Source: Arthrobacter sp. MYb227 (lineage in GTDB: Bacteria > Actinomycetota > Actinomycetes > Actinomycetales > Micrococcaceae). Taken from it: a stretch of DNA of 64,000 nt. Of the stretch, positions 9,880-18,838 are shown piece by piece. The notes below the pieces were generated by a model. That model saw only the letters and a program-made list of their open reading frames with translations. It was not told the origin of the DNA and ran no database searches. The position numbers were made by a program, and so were the translations under genes. Position 1 is the stretch's first letter, and every line of letters starts with the position of its first letter. Location of the stretch: positions 496,001 through 560,000 of the forward strand of contig NZ_PCPT01000001.1 in the NCBI RefSeq assembly GCF_002975435.1. Reading direction: 5' to 3'.

Positions 9880-10448
9880 GCAACACAACTTCAAGCGCAG
9901 GACGCCGCGCAGCATCTACCAGCCCAGAACGCTTGGGCATGATCTGGGCAGAGGCAGCCGATCGTATCATCGGCAAAAACGGCGCCATGCCGTGGAGCCT
10001 GCCCGAGGATCTGGCACACTTCAAGCGCACCACCCTTGGCCACCCGGTGATCATGGGCCGCAAAACCTGGGAATCGTTCCCGCAGAAGTTCCGTCCGCTA
10101 CCGGAGCGTACCAACATCGTCATTACCCGCGATGTAGCTTCTCATGCCGAGCTCAGCGCGGCAGGAGCATTACCAGTGGTTTCCCCGGAGGAAGCCCTAA
10201 AGGTTGCGCGCGCGTCGAGCGGAGCCGAAGAAATTTGGGTCATCGGCGGCGGAGAAATCTATGCGGCATTCGCCAAGCAGGCAAACCTTGTGGTCATGAC
10301 GGTTATCAATGCCACCCCCGAGGGCGATACTCGCTCCCCCGAGCTATCCCCGGGCTGGAACAAGTCAATGAGTGAACCAGATACCGGCTGGCTCACCTCG
10401 GCCAATGGCACCAAATACCGTATTGAAGCATGGGAGCGCACAGCGTGA
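9876..10448 (+). CDS. dfrA: Dihydrofolate reductase
   Basis: It reduces dihydrofolate to tetrahydrofolate with NADPH. After a 20-residue polar extension rich in Ser, Thr and Ala, the core begins at [30 protein letters not shown], in which the acidic residue of PEDL is the catalytic one. [15 protein letters not shown] is the NADPH-binding segment, and [14 protein letters not shown] follows. The N-terminal extension is longer than usual. Translation is coupled to thyA by an ATGA overlap and to the next small gene by GTGA. Confidence 0.96.
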   Translation: MSNTTSSAGRRAASTSPERLGMIWAEAADRIIGKNGAMPWSLPEDLAHFKRTTLGHPVIMGRKTWESFPQKFRPLPERTNIVITRDVASHAELSAAGALPVVSPEEALKVARASSGAEEIWVIGGGEIYAAFAKQANLVVMTVINATPEGDTRSPELSPGWNKSMSEPDTGWLTSANGTKYRIEAWERTA

Positions 10449-10690
10449 AAGACAGTATCAAGGCCCTGAGGACGCATCCCGAGGCACTCTTTGTGCTCGG
10501 CTACATGCTCTTCCCACTTTTTGCACTGATCTTTGCCGGGTTGGGTCTCTTTATGATCCTCACTGGCTCCAAGATCATCGGGTTGATTCTCCTACTGACC
10601 CTTACCCAGCTCTTTGCCTTCGGCTCGCTGTGGGCCGTTGGCGCACGCAAGAAGTTACTGACCGAAGGCGAGACCAGCCCCAAGAAATGA
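10445..10690 (+). CDS. Small two-helix membrane protein
   Basis: This 81-residue protein has two hydrophobic segments, LFVLGYMLFPLFALIFAGLGL and IIGLILLLTLTQLFAFGSLWAV, with a basic tail. I do not recognise a function. The GTG at 10445 overlaps the dfrA stop, and its own stop overlaps the ATG of the next gene, so it belongs to a four-gene coupled unit with thyA and dfrA. The gene order suggests shared expression only, not a folate role. Confidence 0.7.
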   Translation: MKDSIKALRTHPEALFVLGYMLFPLFALIFAGLGLFMILTGSKIIGLILLLTLTQLFAFGSLWAVGARKKLLTEGETSPKK

Positions 10691-11139
10691 CCAATTCGTC
10701 GTCAACGCCCCAAAGCATCTTCAGGCAGTTCGATCCGGCACGCGACAAACGCGATGCCGAGGTCACTCGCGTCCATGAAGAGGCAGTGGCACGCGGTGAG
10801 GCACGACGACTAGTGCGCACCGTTGAGGGCGAATTGTTCAGTTACAAACGCGAGGAAATCGGTTTCATCACCGGTGGTTCGGGTGCCAAAATCTCCAGTG
10901 GGGTCGGAATGCTTTGTGCCGGCATGCTATGTTGGCTCACCGTCCTGGCCCTGGGGACCTATCTGGTCTTCCTCCCCGGAGCCAGTGCCGGGGAACTAAC
11001 TGGGCAGATCTTCGTGCTGGCCATGTTCGGCGCACTCGGCTGGTATTTTATGCACCTGGGCCGCGCCGAACATCGGGCACGGGCGCTGCGCAGGGCTCGG
11101 GGACTGCCCAAGCCTAACCTGGAGTGGAGAAACCACTAG
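10687..11139 (+). CDS. Small membrane protein with cytoplasmic N-terminal domain
   Basis: This 150-residue protein has a charged N-terminal region of about 70 residues (ARDKRDAEVTRVHEEAVARG), then two hydrophobic segments around residues 75-100 and 108-125, then a basic tail. The ATG at 10687 overlaps the stop of the preceding gene. No known domain is recognised. It closes the thyA-dfrA unit. Confidence 0.7.
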   Translation: MTNSSSTPQSIFRQFDPARDKRDAEVTRVHEEAVARGEARRLVRTVEGELFSYKREEIGFITGGSGAKISSGVGMLCAGMLCWLTVLALGTYLVFLPGASAGELTGQIFVLAMFGALGWYFMHLGRAEHRARALRRARGLPKPNLEWRNH

Positions 11140-11215
11140 GCCCCCCGGCTAAGGGAATGGTGCCCCCCCACTGCTGAAGAGCGTAACCAAATAAGGCTTG
11201 CTGCTCCAGAGCGGT

Positions 11216-11221
11216 TAAGCT
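11216..11221 (+). promoter_or_regulatory. -10 box, leaderless-type promoter of asd
   Basis: TAAGCT lies exactly 6 bases before the ATG at 11228. Confidence 0.5.
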
Positions 11222-11227
11222 AGGTAT

Positions 11228-12346
11228 ATGACTTCTTCCGTTGGTTTTGTCGGTTACCGCGGCATGGTCGGCTCCGTTCTGATGCAGCGCATGCAGGACG
11301 AGGGCGACTTCGCGAACCTCGACCCAGTATTTTTCTCCACCTCCAATGCCGGCGGTGCCGCCCCGGCTTTCGCCGCGGGTGCACCGGCGCTGCAGGATGC
11401 CTATGACCTAGACACCCTGGCCAAGCTGCCCATTATCGTTACCGCTCAGGGCGGAGACTACACCTCGGCGGTGCACGGGGACTTGCGCAAGCGCGGCTGG
11501 GATGGGCTGTGGATCGATGCAGCATCGACTCTGCGCATGAACGATGACTCGGTCATCGTGCTTGACCCGATCAACCGCAATGTCATCGACGAATCCCTAG
11601 CCTCGGGCACCAAGGACTTTGTGGGCGGCAACTGCACCGTCTCCTGCATGCTCATGGGCTTGGGCGGTCTTTTCAAGAATGGCTTGGTCGAGTGGGGCAC
11701 TTCGATGACCTACCAGGCCGCATCCGGTGGCGGGGCACGCCACATGCGCGAGCTGCTGACCCAGTTCGGTGACATCAACAACCATGTTGCCTCCGAGCTC
11801 GACGATCCGGCCTCCGCGATCCTTGAGATCGACCGCAAGGTACTTGCTGCCCAGCGCGGCGGGCTGGATGCAACCCAGTTCGGCGTCCCCCTGGCAGGCT
11901 CGCTGATCCCGTGGATCGATTCTGACCTTGGCAACGGCCAGTCCAAGGAAGAGTGGAAGGCCGGGGTTGAGACCAACAAGATCCTTGGCAACACCGAGGC
12001 AAACAAGGTAGTCGTGGACGGACTCTGCGTGCGCATCGGCGCTATGCGCTCGCACTCTCAGGCACTGACTCTCAAGCTCACCGAGGATCTCTCGGTCGCG
12101 GAGATTGAAAAGCTTTTGGCCGAGGACAACGAGTGGGCCAAGGTTGTTCCGAACACCAAGGAAGCCACCGTCGACGCCTTGACCCCAGTCGCTGCCTCCG
12201 GCACGCTGGATATTCCGGTGGGCCGCATCCGCAAGCTGGAAATGGGCCCTAACTACATTTCCGCATTCACCGTGGGCGACCAGCTGCTCTGGGGCGCTGC
12301 CGAGCCACTGCGCCGCATGCTGGCCATCGCGCAGGGCCGCCTCTAG
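11228..12346 (+). CDS. asd: Aspartate-semialdehyde dehydrogenase
   Basis: It reduces aspartyl phosphate to aspartate semialdehyde, the branch point to lysine/diaminopimelate, threonine and methionine. The catalytic cysteine is in [11 protein letters not shown]. The sequence [21 protein letters not shown], the block [19 protein letters not shown] and the end [19 protein letters not shown] are close to the E. coli (gammaproteobacterial) Asd, and the 372-residue length also fits that type; the common actinobacterial type is shorter and diverges strongly. The likeness is from memory of the E. coli sequence. It is a single gene with its own terminator. Confidence 0.95.
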   Translation: MTSSVGFVGYRGMVGSVLMQRMQDEGDFANLDPVFFSTSNAGGAAPAFAAGAPALQDAYDLDTLAKLPIIVTAQGGDYTSAVHGDLRKRGWDGLWIDAASTLRMNDDSVIVLDPINRNVIDESLASGTKDFVGGNCTVSCMLMGLGGLFKNGLVEWGTSMTYQAASGGGARHMRELLTQFGDINNHVASELDDPASAILEIDRKVLAAQRGGLDATQFGVPLAGSLIPWIDSDLGNGQSKEEWKAGVETNKILGNTEANKVVVDGLCVRIGAMRSHSQALTLKLTEDLSVAEIEKLLAEDNEWAKVVPNTKEATVDALTPVAASGTLDIPVGRIRKLEMGPNYISAFTVGDQLLWGAAEPLRRMLAIAQGRL

Positions 12347-12362
12347 TCTGTTCTCGATGACA

Positions 12363-12402
12363 GCCGGTCGTTAGGCGCTCTAACGACCGGCGGCTTCTTT
12401 TC
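12363..12402 (+). terminator. Terminator after asd
   Basis: GCCGGTCGTTAG (12363-12374) pairs perfectly with 12380-12391 around a 5-base loop, followed by GGCTTCTTTTCC. Confidence 0.85.
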
Positions 12403-12417
12403 CTCTAGGGATCTGTT

Positions 12418-12454
12418 GGCTGTCGGCTCCGTCATGTGTACGGAGCCGACAGCC
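12418..12454. repeat. Second perfect hairpin after asd
   Basis: GGCTGTCGGCTCCGT (12418-12432) and its exact reverse complement (12440-12454) surround a 7-base loop. No T-run follows, so it may be a backup terminator, a pause site, or a leader element of the next gene, which starts 32 bases on. Confidence 0.6.
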
Positions 12455-12485
12455 TTCAGCATTTCTACAGGCTTGTCCAACTAGG

Positions 12486-12983
12486 ATGAGTTTCAGAATT
12501 CCGCAATTTGCAAAGGATGAGAGCTTGAACCCTCACGAGTTGGCACCAAATATTTTCTGGCGGTGCTTACCATTACTCGCTGCTCTTTTGATGTTGCTCT
12601 TGCTGGTAGTCATTGATCCGTTGCTTGCAGGTGCACCGCTTTGGAACATCTACGAAGAAGGGCTCTGGCTCCCCTTAGCATTCCCATGGATCCCGTGGGT
12701 TCTATGCACATTTCCGGCGATCATAGCCGGAAATATTGGTGCATCCCGTGCCATGATCGCGTGCCTGTCATTGTTGTCCCTAGCCTCGGGGATTATCCCG
12801 GCAGTCATCTGGGCACTACTAATTCACGATGTCGCACCGAGTTCAGGTTCCTCATGGGTAGCGGCGGCAGTCGCGCTATTTTCCGGGCTAGTGTTAGTTC
12901 TCTTATTGATCTGGCTAGCGCTACGTAGTGCATGGCGTGCGCGAAGGAATGCTCGTGTGCCTCGTCAAGCGGCACGACTCTAA
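12486..12983 (+). CDS. Hypothetical membrane protein
   Basis: This 165-residue protein has about four hydrophobic segments, beginning with CLPLLAALLMLLLLVVIDPLL, and a basic C-terminal tail (RARRNARVPRQAARL). I do not recognise a family. There is no clear ribosome site before the ATG. Its last 4 bases overlap the end of the convergent glycosylase gene, which argues for two compact neighbouring genes with no terminator between them. Confidence 0.65.
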   Translation: MSFRIPQFAKDESLNPHELAPNIFWRCLPLLAALLMLLLLVVIDPLLAGAPLWNIYEEGLWLPLAFPWIPWVLCTFPAIIAGNIGASRAMIACLSLLSLASGIIPAVIWALLIHDVAPSSGSSWVAAAVALFSGLVLVLLLIWLALRSAWRARRNARVPRQAARL

Positions 12984-14128
12984 GCAGAGTCATGAATACC
13001 ACGAAATTTTAGGTAGCGCTCGATGGCTCGGGAAATCTCCAATTGCCGTGTGGCACTGTGTGGTTCTTCGAAGAGATTAGACACTCCGTGCAATGTGGCA
13101 CCGCGACCTTCCACCTTCCAGGTTCCAACGACGTGACCTGCGATAACGATGGTACGTAGGAAAATCCCGTTCTTGCCCGGCGTGACGGCCTGCGTATGCG
13201 CGGCATCGAGTGTTGGCCAACGGTCCTTATAACCCAAGATCAGCTCATCAAATCCGGGTAGCGCTAAGACGGGATGTCCCCCACGGTAGTTCGCGCCAAA
13301 CCTCTCGGAATGCTCCACCGCGTAATAATAGGTTTCTCCGCCCAGAATCCGGCTGGGCAATTCGTGTGCTTGGGCTTCGAGTGCTGCCCGTACCGCGAGC
13401 ACCGGCATGCCCAACCACCACGCACAGTCGGCAGCCGTGGCCGGACCATGGGAACGGATATAGGTCTCCACCAAGAGGCGCAAGGATACCTCCGGGTCTG
13501 GATCACCGTCGTTCTGCGTGATCCATTGGGTGGAAGCCATAAATAGTTGACGGGTGGTGCTTCCGGGCTCCATCGGGCCTTGGACGATGACTCCGCGCAG
13601 CGAGACAGCAACGATCAAGTGATACCCACGCTGCCCGGTAACCGATGAGCCTGCCTTCTCGAAGGCCTCAAGCAATTCGGCTCGGGTAGCGCCACTGTCA
13701 GCACACCGGTCAGCTGCAACCGCAGCTAGTTTCCCAATTTCCGCTTCCGTAATGTTCTCTCGGGCGCGGATGCTTGCCATTGCGGCGTCCATACGTGGAG
13801 CGGTGACCGAAAGTAAAGCCGCATGTAGTTGTGGGGACATCAGCATGAGCGTGCCCCGGGCGCCCCAGCACCGAATCACCGACCCGTGCGCCAACGCCGC
13901 ATGGATAGTTTCCAAGTGCGAACCGGGAAGCCGCACACCAATCGCCCAGCAGGCTTGAGCAAGATCTTGGGCCTGCATCATTCCCATGGTCGCTACAACG
14001 TCGGCCGGGGTGCTGGCAGCCGTCGGTGCCGTGGCAATCGGAACACCGGGCACCAATCCTTGGGCGGCCAGACGCATACGGGCCAACACGGTGCGCTGGG
14101 GTTTGGCGTGCACGGGTGCAAGGTTCAT
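12980..14128 (-). CDS. AlkZ-like winged-helix DNA glycosylase
   Basis: The 382-residue protein belongs to the HTH_42 group of tandem winged-helix proteins that includes Streptomyces AlkZ and E. coli YcaQ. GMMQAQDLAQACWAIGVRLPG carries Q-A-Q at residues 52-54, which matches the catalytic QxQ motif of the AlkZ branch; the YcaQ branch has QxD. The segments CWGARGTLMLMSP and GFDELILGYKDR are also typical. AlkZ unhooks interstrand DNA crosslinks; activity here is inferred. GGAGTGA precedes the ATG. murB lies just upstream on the same strand, with an 18-base gap. Confidence 0.85.
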   Translation of the reverse strand: MNLAPVHAKPQRTVLARMRLAAQGLVPGVPIATAPTAASTPADVVATMGMMQAQDLAQACWAIGVRLPGSHLETIHAALAHGSVIRCWGARGTLMLMSPQLHAALLSVTAPRMDAAMASIRARENITEAEIGKLAAVAADRCADSGATRAELLEAFEKAGSSVTGQRGYHLIVAVSLRGVIVQGPMEPGSTTRQLFMASTQWITQNDGDPDPEVSLRLLVETYIRSHGPATAADCAWWLGMPVLAVRAALEAQAHELPSRILGGETYYYAVEHSERFGANYRGGHPVLALPGFDELILGYKDRWPTLDAAHTQAVTPGKNGIFLRTIVIAGHVVGTWKVEGRGATLHGVSNLFEEPHSATRQLEISRAIERYLKFRGIHDSA

Positions 14129-14146
14129 GATTCACTCCATGATTCC

Positions 14147-15223
14147 TTAGAGGGAACACCCAATCAAGAGCGGTTCATTGTGCAGTTCAATGCCGAAGCG
14201 TTCCTTGACCCCGGCTCGTACGGCCCGAGCAATGGCCAAAATATCTGCACTTGTTGCACCACCACGGTTGGTAATGGCCAGGGTGTGCTTGGTTGAAAGG
14301 GCGGCCCGGCCACCGGCTAGGGATTCACCGTCAGTACCGGACACTCCGAAGCCCTTAGAAAAGCCGGCTCGGTCAATAAGCCATGCCGCAGAAAGTTTGA
14401 CGGTTCCCGGGGCTCCACCTGGATAGTGGGGAGCATCGTCAGGAAGTGTTTCTAGGATTGAGGCATCGACGATCGGGTTAGTGAAAAATGACCCGGTTGA
14501 GTAGGTATCCCGGTCCGTTGGATCAAAGACCATGCCTTTAGAAGCTCGCAGGTCAAGAACCTTGGCGCGCACATCGGTGGCCTTGGCACGTGCACCAATT
14601 TCTACCCCCAGGCTGGCGGCCAGTTCCTTGTAGCGCACCGGGGCGGAGGCCTCGCTGCGTTCCAAGGCAAAACTTACCGAGAGCACTACAAAGTCCGGTG
14701 ACCCATTGGTGGTGGTGCGTTTGAGCAGCGAATCGCGGTATCCAAAGCCCAATCCCGCATTGCCGAAGTAGCTGGTGCGACCGGTACGTCGTTCAAAGAC
14801 TCGCACCTCCAGCAGGGTGTGGGCAACCTCCGAGCCGTAGGCACCAACGTTTTGCACCGGGGTGGCACCCGCGGAGCCGGGAATACCGGAAAGCGCCTCG
14901 AGCCCGCTGAGTCCCGCGGCAACTGTTTGCGCCACCGCATCATCCCAGGGATGCCCGGCAGCAACATCAACCCTGATGCGCCCATCGCTGAGTTCCTTAC
15001 CGATGCTGACCCCGCGAGAGTCAAGGTGCAGTACGGTACCGGCAAATCCCGCATCGTCAATCAGGAGGTTTGAACCACCGGCAATGATCAGCAAATCATC
15101 GGCTCGCACATCCGCATCGCGCACCACGGCAATGATTTGATCCTCGGTGGTGGCGCGCAGCAGGTTTCTAGCGCGTCCACCAACCCCGGTGGTGGTCATC
15201 TGTGAAAGCGAGGGGGAATTCAT
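14147..15223 (-). CDS. murB: UDP-N-acetylenolpyruvoylglucosamine reductase
   Basis: MurB reduces the enolpyruvyl group to make UDP-N-acetylmuramic acid for peptidoglycan, using FAD and NADPH. The FAD-binding part shows TTTGVGGRARNLL, LIIAGGSNLLIDD and GIPGSAGATPVQNVGAYGSEV. The active-site serine is in STGSFFTNPIV. The C-terminus has SAAWLIDRAGFSKGFG and ALSTKHTLAITNRGGATSADI. At 358 residues it is a type I enzyme. The same strand continues with the AlkZ-like gene. Confidence 0.96.
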   Translation of the reverse strand: MNSPSLSQMTTTGVGGRARNLLRATTEDQIIAVVRDADVRADDLLIIAGGSNLLIDDAGFAGTVLHLDSRGVSIGKELSDGRIRVDVAAGHPWDDAVAQTVAAGLSGLEALSGIPGSAGATPVQNVGAYGSEVAHTLLEVRVFERRTGRTSYFGNAGLGFGYRDSLLKRTTTNGSPDFVVLSVSFALERSEASAPVRYKELAASLGVEIGARAKATDVRAKVLDLRASKGMVFDPTDRDTYSTGSFFTNPIVDASILETLPDDAPHYPGGAPGTVKLSAAWLIDRAGFSKGFGVSGTDGESLAGGRAALSTKHTLAITNRGGATSADILAIARAVRAGVKERFGIELHNEPLLIGCSL

Positions 15224-15348
15224 GGTGCGTGCCTGTCTGCGGGAATGCTATTTATGGGTGAGGTGCGGAAGTGGACGGACGCTGTGAGGTCAGCTGAAAG
15301 TTAGGAGGTACGGCCACTTATCTTGATAGTAGCGCTGCGCGCCTATTT

Positions 15349-16551
15349 TTAAGGGGTTTTCTCCGCGGCGGGTTGCGCAGCATTCTTGGTTACCGGCGCC
15401 GTGGCCGAGGCCAACACAAAAGACATCACTATAAGTACTCCAACGGTTGCCAGTGCGTTGAGCAATCCAATCCGGTCGGCAAGTAAACCCAGTAACGGTG
15501 GCCCACCTAGGAAGGCACCATAACCAATGGTTGAGACTACCGAGACGCGGGCGGCTGCCCGCATCGGATCATCGGAGGCAGCAGTCATAGCGATGGGGAA
15601 ACTCAGCGCAACGCCCAACCCCCACAGCACTAGGGCAAGCATCGCTACTTCTACCGATGGGCCGTAAACAAAGAGCAATAATCCCGCAAGTGCACTGGCT
15701 GCCGAAACTCGCATGACAAGAACACGACCAAAACGGTCAAGAATCCGCCCGCCAAGCATGCGGGCAACGGTCATAGCGGAAACGAATATTCCATAACCAA
15801 TGGCACCCACCGTATTTGCCGAACCGTACCCATCGGAGAGGGCTAGTGCCACCCAGTCCCCCGCGGCACCTTCGGCCAGGGCCATGCCCAAGACCAGCAG
15901 TCCTAAGACGAGGGTGCGTGGTTCACGCCAGGCCGCGGCCAGCAAGGATTTATTCGAGTGTCCGGTTCCGGTGACAGTTGCTTCGGGTTGGAAGGTACGT
16001 GAGCCACCATAAACCAGTGAAACAACTATCAGCGCCATGAGCCCAAAGTGCCAGCCAATGGAGATGTGAAGGGCCGCTCCTGCGGCCCCGGCAGCAGCAC
16101 CGACCACGGTGCCCACCGAGAAAAATCCGTGCAGGGCCGGCATAATGCCTTTACGCAGCGCTCGTTCCATGGCCGCACCCTGAACATTTGAGGCAACATT
16201 CCAGCTGGCGGTTCCCAACCCTTGTAGGGCCAAGGCCAATCCAGTGAGCGGGATGGAGCCGAGCCCCGCTGCCGAGGCACCCACTAGGGCCATACCCAGC
16301 GAGGCAATAGTTGCCCCAGCGATCATGGTGCGTTTGGATCCCAAGCGCAACACAATAAATCCGGAGGCGGAGACCGAGAGGAAAGATCCAGCGGTCATGC
16401 AGAGCAGCAAAAGCCCGACCTCGCCATGGCTCAGGCCTAGGGCATCACGTACCGAAGGAAGCCGTGCCACGAGCGTGGAGATGACAAGTCCAGAGGCAAA
16501 GTATGCGGCGATGACTCCGTTACGCCAGGGCAGCACCTGCGGGTTTGCCAC
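15349..16551 (-). CDS. MFS transporter (YbjJ-like)
   Basis: The 400-residue protein has 12 hydrophobic segments. LRLGSKRTMIAGA is the basic loop between helices 2 and 3, typical of major facilitator proteins, and RMLGGRILDRFGRVLVMR is its repeat between helices 8 and 9. The start is GTG (GTG GCA AAC). The overall pattern resembles the YbjJ-like group, whose substrates are not known. It follows the MaoC dehydratase pair with a 29-base gap on the same strand. Confidence 0.85.
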   Translation of the reverse strand: MANPQVLPWRNGVIAAYFASGLVISTLVARLPSVRDALGLSHGEVGLLLLCMTAGSFLSVSASGFIVLRLGSKRTMIAGATIASLGMALVGASAAGLGSIPLTGLALALQGLGTASWNVASNVQGAAMERALRKGIMPALHGFFSVGTVVGAAAGAAGAALHISIGWHFGLMALIVVSLVYGGSRTFQPEATVTGTGHSNKSLLAAAWREPRTLVLGLLVLGMALAEGAAGDWVALALSDGYGSANTVGAIGYGIFVSAMTVARMLGGRILDRFGRVLVMRVSAASALAGLLLFVYGPSVEVAMLALVLWGLGVALSFPIAMTAASDDPMRAAARVSVVSTIGYGAFLGGPPLLGLLADRIGLLNALATVGVLIVMSFVLASATAPVTKNAAQPAAEKTP

Positions 16552-16580
16552 TGCTTTTACCGGTCGAGTGGGGTTAGTGC

Positions 16581-17021
16581 TCAGAATTGCACCAGTGCCT
16601 GCGCCTTGACCAAGACCTTGGTGCCCTCGAAGGTGACGGTCAAATCCACGCGCGCTGTGCGGGCGTCGGCGTCCAGCGCACCGATCGCGCCGCTGATCTC
16701 AACCGCGGTGCCCTCGTGCTCGCTCGGATTACTTCCGGCCGGGTCGGCCACCGGGACCGGCTTGGTGAAGCGGGTCTGATAATCGATGACCGCGCCGGGA
16801 TTACCTGCCCAGTTACTGACCAATTGCACCGCGGCACCCATGGTGAACATGCCGTGGGCGATGACCCCCGGCAGTCCTACCTCGGTGGCGAAGCGTTCGT
16901 TCCAGTGGATCGGGTTAAAGTCTCCGGAGGCACCGGCATAACGCACCAGATCGGCACGATTTACATGGATGGTAGTTGAACCGATGTCCATGCCCTTTTC
17001 AAGGGTTGCATACTCGATCAT
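16581..17021 (-). CDS. MaoC-family dehydratase (HadB-like)
   Basis: This 146-residue hot-dog-fold protein contains YAGASGDFNPIHWNERFATEVGLPGVIAHGMFTMG, the MaoC hydratase motif with catalytic Asp and His. It probably dehydrates a 3-hydroxyacyl thioester as partner of the gene just upstream, whose stop it overlaps by one base (TAATG), like HadA-HadB of mycobacteria. The exact acyl substrate cannot be told from the sequence. Confidence 0.9.
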   Translation of the reverse strand: MIEYATLEKGMDIGSTTIHVNRADLVRYAGASGDFNPIHWNERFATEVGLPGVIAHGMFTMGAAVQLVSNWAGNPGAVIDYQTRFTKPVPVADPAGSNPSEHEGTAVEISGAIGALDADARTARVDLTVTFEGTKVLVKAQALVQF

Positions 17022-17470
17022 TACTGGTCCTCTCCGCGTACCAAGATTGAAGAAATGGTGGTGGCAACCTTGTCGCCGGACGTCGTGGTGATTTCCGCGC
17101 GTGTGGAGATCATTGCTCCGCCGCCCATGGCACGGACGGTATCTACGTGTAGTTCGGCAAGAAGTTCGTCACCGGCAATGATGGGACGGTGGTGGGTAAA
17201 GCGCTGGTCCGCATGCACGACTCGAGAGAAGTCTATGCCGCTTGACGGATCATTGATCAGTTGTGCATCGGCACGCTGGGCAACAATGATGGCGAAGGTT
17301 GGTGGGGCCAGCAGATCGGCGTGGCCAAGTTCTGCCGCTGCGGCTACGTCATAGTGAGCACGGTGCGTTGCTTTGACTGCCGCAGCGAATTCGCGAATTT
17401 TTTCGCGACCCACCACGTAGGGGTCCTGGGCGGGGTAGCTACGGCCTGCCAACTCGGGGTTGATGCTCAT
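17021..17470 (-). CDS. MaoC-like dehydratase partner (HadA-like, FAS1 N-terminal type)
   Basis: The 149-residue protein has the MaoC_dehydrat_N type of fold: YVVGREKIREFAAAVKATHRAHYD at the start, then ADLLAPPTFAIIVAQRAD and VVHADQRFTHHRPIIAGDELLAELHVD. It lacks the full hydratase motif and probably forms the substrate-binding half of a heterodimer with the HadB-like product. AGGAGAG lies 9 bases before the ATG at 17470, which I prefer to an upstream frame extension. Confidence 0.88.
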   Translation of the reverse strand: MSINPELAGRSYPAQDPYVVGREKIREFAAAVKATHRAHYDVAAAAELGHADLLAPPTFAIIVAQRADAQLINDPSSGIDFSRVVHADQRFTHHRPIIAGDELLAELHVDTVRAMGGGAMISTRAEITTTSGDKVATTISSILVRGEDQ

Positions 17471-17540
17471 TAGATGATTCTCTCCTGGGCGGTTATTGAG
17501 TGTTATAAGTGCGTGTGCGGCAAGACCCGCCCGCATAAGG

Positions 17541-17816
17541 CTAGGACTTTTTCTTGCGTTCACGTTTGGGTCGCACGGCAGGGATCAGTCCCTGAGATAC
17601 ACGCCACGCTTTGGCGTCACGTGCTCGAATCACCAAACCGATGACGTGAGTTACCAGGCCGACACCGATGATGCCAACTGCTGTGTACATCAGCACCGGG
17701 TTTTTCATGTTGGCTCCAATGATCGCCAAGATGATGCCGGTTCCGGAGATGATCATCGAACCGAAGGCAAGTTTTCTATAGAGTCCGGAAGAAGCTTCCC
17801 AGGGGGTGTTGGTCAT
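17541..17816 (-). CDS. Small two-helix membrane protein
   Basis: This 91-residue protein has two hydrophobic segments (LAFGSMIISGTGIILAIIGA and LMYTAVGIIGVGLVTHVIGLV) and a very basic tail ending RPKRERKKKS. No known family is recognised. It lies alone between the DUF2797 gene and the dehydratase pair. Confidence 0.6.
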   Translation of the reverse strand: MTNTPWEASSGLYRKLAFGSMIISGTGIILAIIGANMKNPVLMYTAVGIIGVGLVTHVIGLVIRARDAKAWRVSQGLIPAVRPKRERKKKS

Positions 17817-17822
17817 GATTCA

Positions 17823-17828
17823 ATCCTA
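17823..17828 (-). promoter_or_regulatory. -10-like box 6 bases before start
   Basis: On the minus strand TAGGAT lies 6 bases before the ATG at 17816. AGGA inside it could instead act as a ribosome site. Confidence 0.35.
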
Positions 17829-17889
17829 ATTCAGTTATGCCTTGTGCATGGCTCGGTGTGATGTGCTCTGCAAAGTACGAGTTTGGTAT

Positions 17890-18837
17890 CTAAAAGAGTG
17901 AGGCTTGGATGGCAGGTGAATCGGTGCTGTAGTTGCCAAGTTGAAGTTTGCGGCCTTTGAGTTTTGTTGCATCAAGAACGAAGACTTCCGTTGCGCTTCC
18001 TAACTTCACGCCTAGGGTTTGACCGAGCACCGATGCAACGACATACCCGTGTTCTCCTGCGCTGAGGTCTGCCGGGTAGCTTTGTAAGGCATTGGTATTC
18101 CACCCGGCAATCAGCTCCGTGGCTAAAAGCGGTGGCTGCCAGTTTTCCGTGATACTTTTAAAAGTTGATTCTCCGAGCCCCGGCAACCCCGCAATAAGTT
18201 TGCGGGCGCTTGCCGCCTTAGCTTCGGTCAGCGCGGCTAGATCCGTAGCACTGGTATGGGATTCAAGTAGTCCACGCACCTTTGCCTGGGCTCGTACCTG
18301 TTGGGTGAAGCCAAGTTCACGAGTAACTGTGTCTTCAAGGATGCGGATCTGTGCTCCATCGGCGGCCCAGCCCACATAACTTGCGCAAATCGCTCCCTGC
18401 TCTGCGAGCCGGCGCCATTTACTCGGATTCGCTGCGGTGCCAACCTTTGTTGCTCCGTTGGCAAATGATGCGATATAGAGCCAGTGCTCCTGCATGAGGT
18501 AGTCACGCAATCCGACCCCTGCACGTCCCGAGCGGTGAAAATCATGCATGGCGCGGGTCTGATCTGCGGCGGCACAACCATCGCATTGGGTGCCGTGACT
18601 GATTTGATTCTGGCTTGGGCACGGTACATGGGTGCGGTGCGTTCGATCGTGCACCAGTTGATGCCCCAGGCACCAACGGCCGGGTAGCACCTTGAAACCC
18701 ATCGGGCTTCCCGAACTCAACATCAGGTTGTGGGAGTTCTCTTGGGTATCACGTAAGACGAGCACCGGTTGATCATCCGGTGTGCCGAAACTAATGCCCC
18801 GGCACAATAGCTCCGGATTCGCCGTTGGGTGTTCCAC
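17890..18837 (-). CDS. DUF2797 protein
   Basis: The 315-residue protein matches the DUF2797 pattern: RWCLGHQLVH, then HGTQCDGCAA with a CxxC pair, AMHDFHRSG, and LRDYLMQEHWLYIASFANGATKVGTAAN. The YIASF...KVG block, with a later Gln-Gly (EQGA), resembles the core of GIY-YIG-type folds, but nuclease activity is not established. The GTG start lies one base after the stop of the ParA-like gene, so the two are almost certainly co-translated, which hints at a common task. Confidence 0.82.
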   Translation of the reverse strand: MEHPTANPELLCRGISFGTPDDQPVLVLRDTQENSHNLMLSSGSPMGFKVLPGRWCLGHQLVHDRTHRTHVPCPSQNQISHGTQCDGCAAADQTRAMHDFHRSGRAGVGLRDYLMQEHWLYIASFANGATKVGTAANPSKWRRLAEQGAICASYVGWAADGAQIRILEDTVTRELGFTQQVRAQAKVRGLLESHTSATDLAALTEAKAASARKLIAGLPGLGESTFKSITENWQPPLLATELIAGWNTNALQSYPADLSAGEHGYVVASVLGQTLGVKLGSATEVFVLDATKLKGRKLQLGNYSTDSPAIQASLF

Positions 18838-18838
18838 G

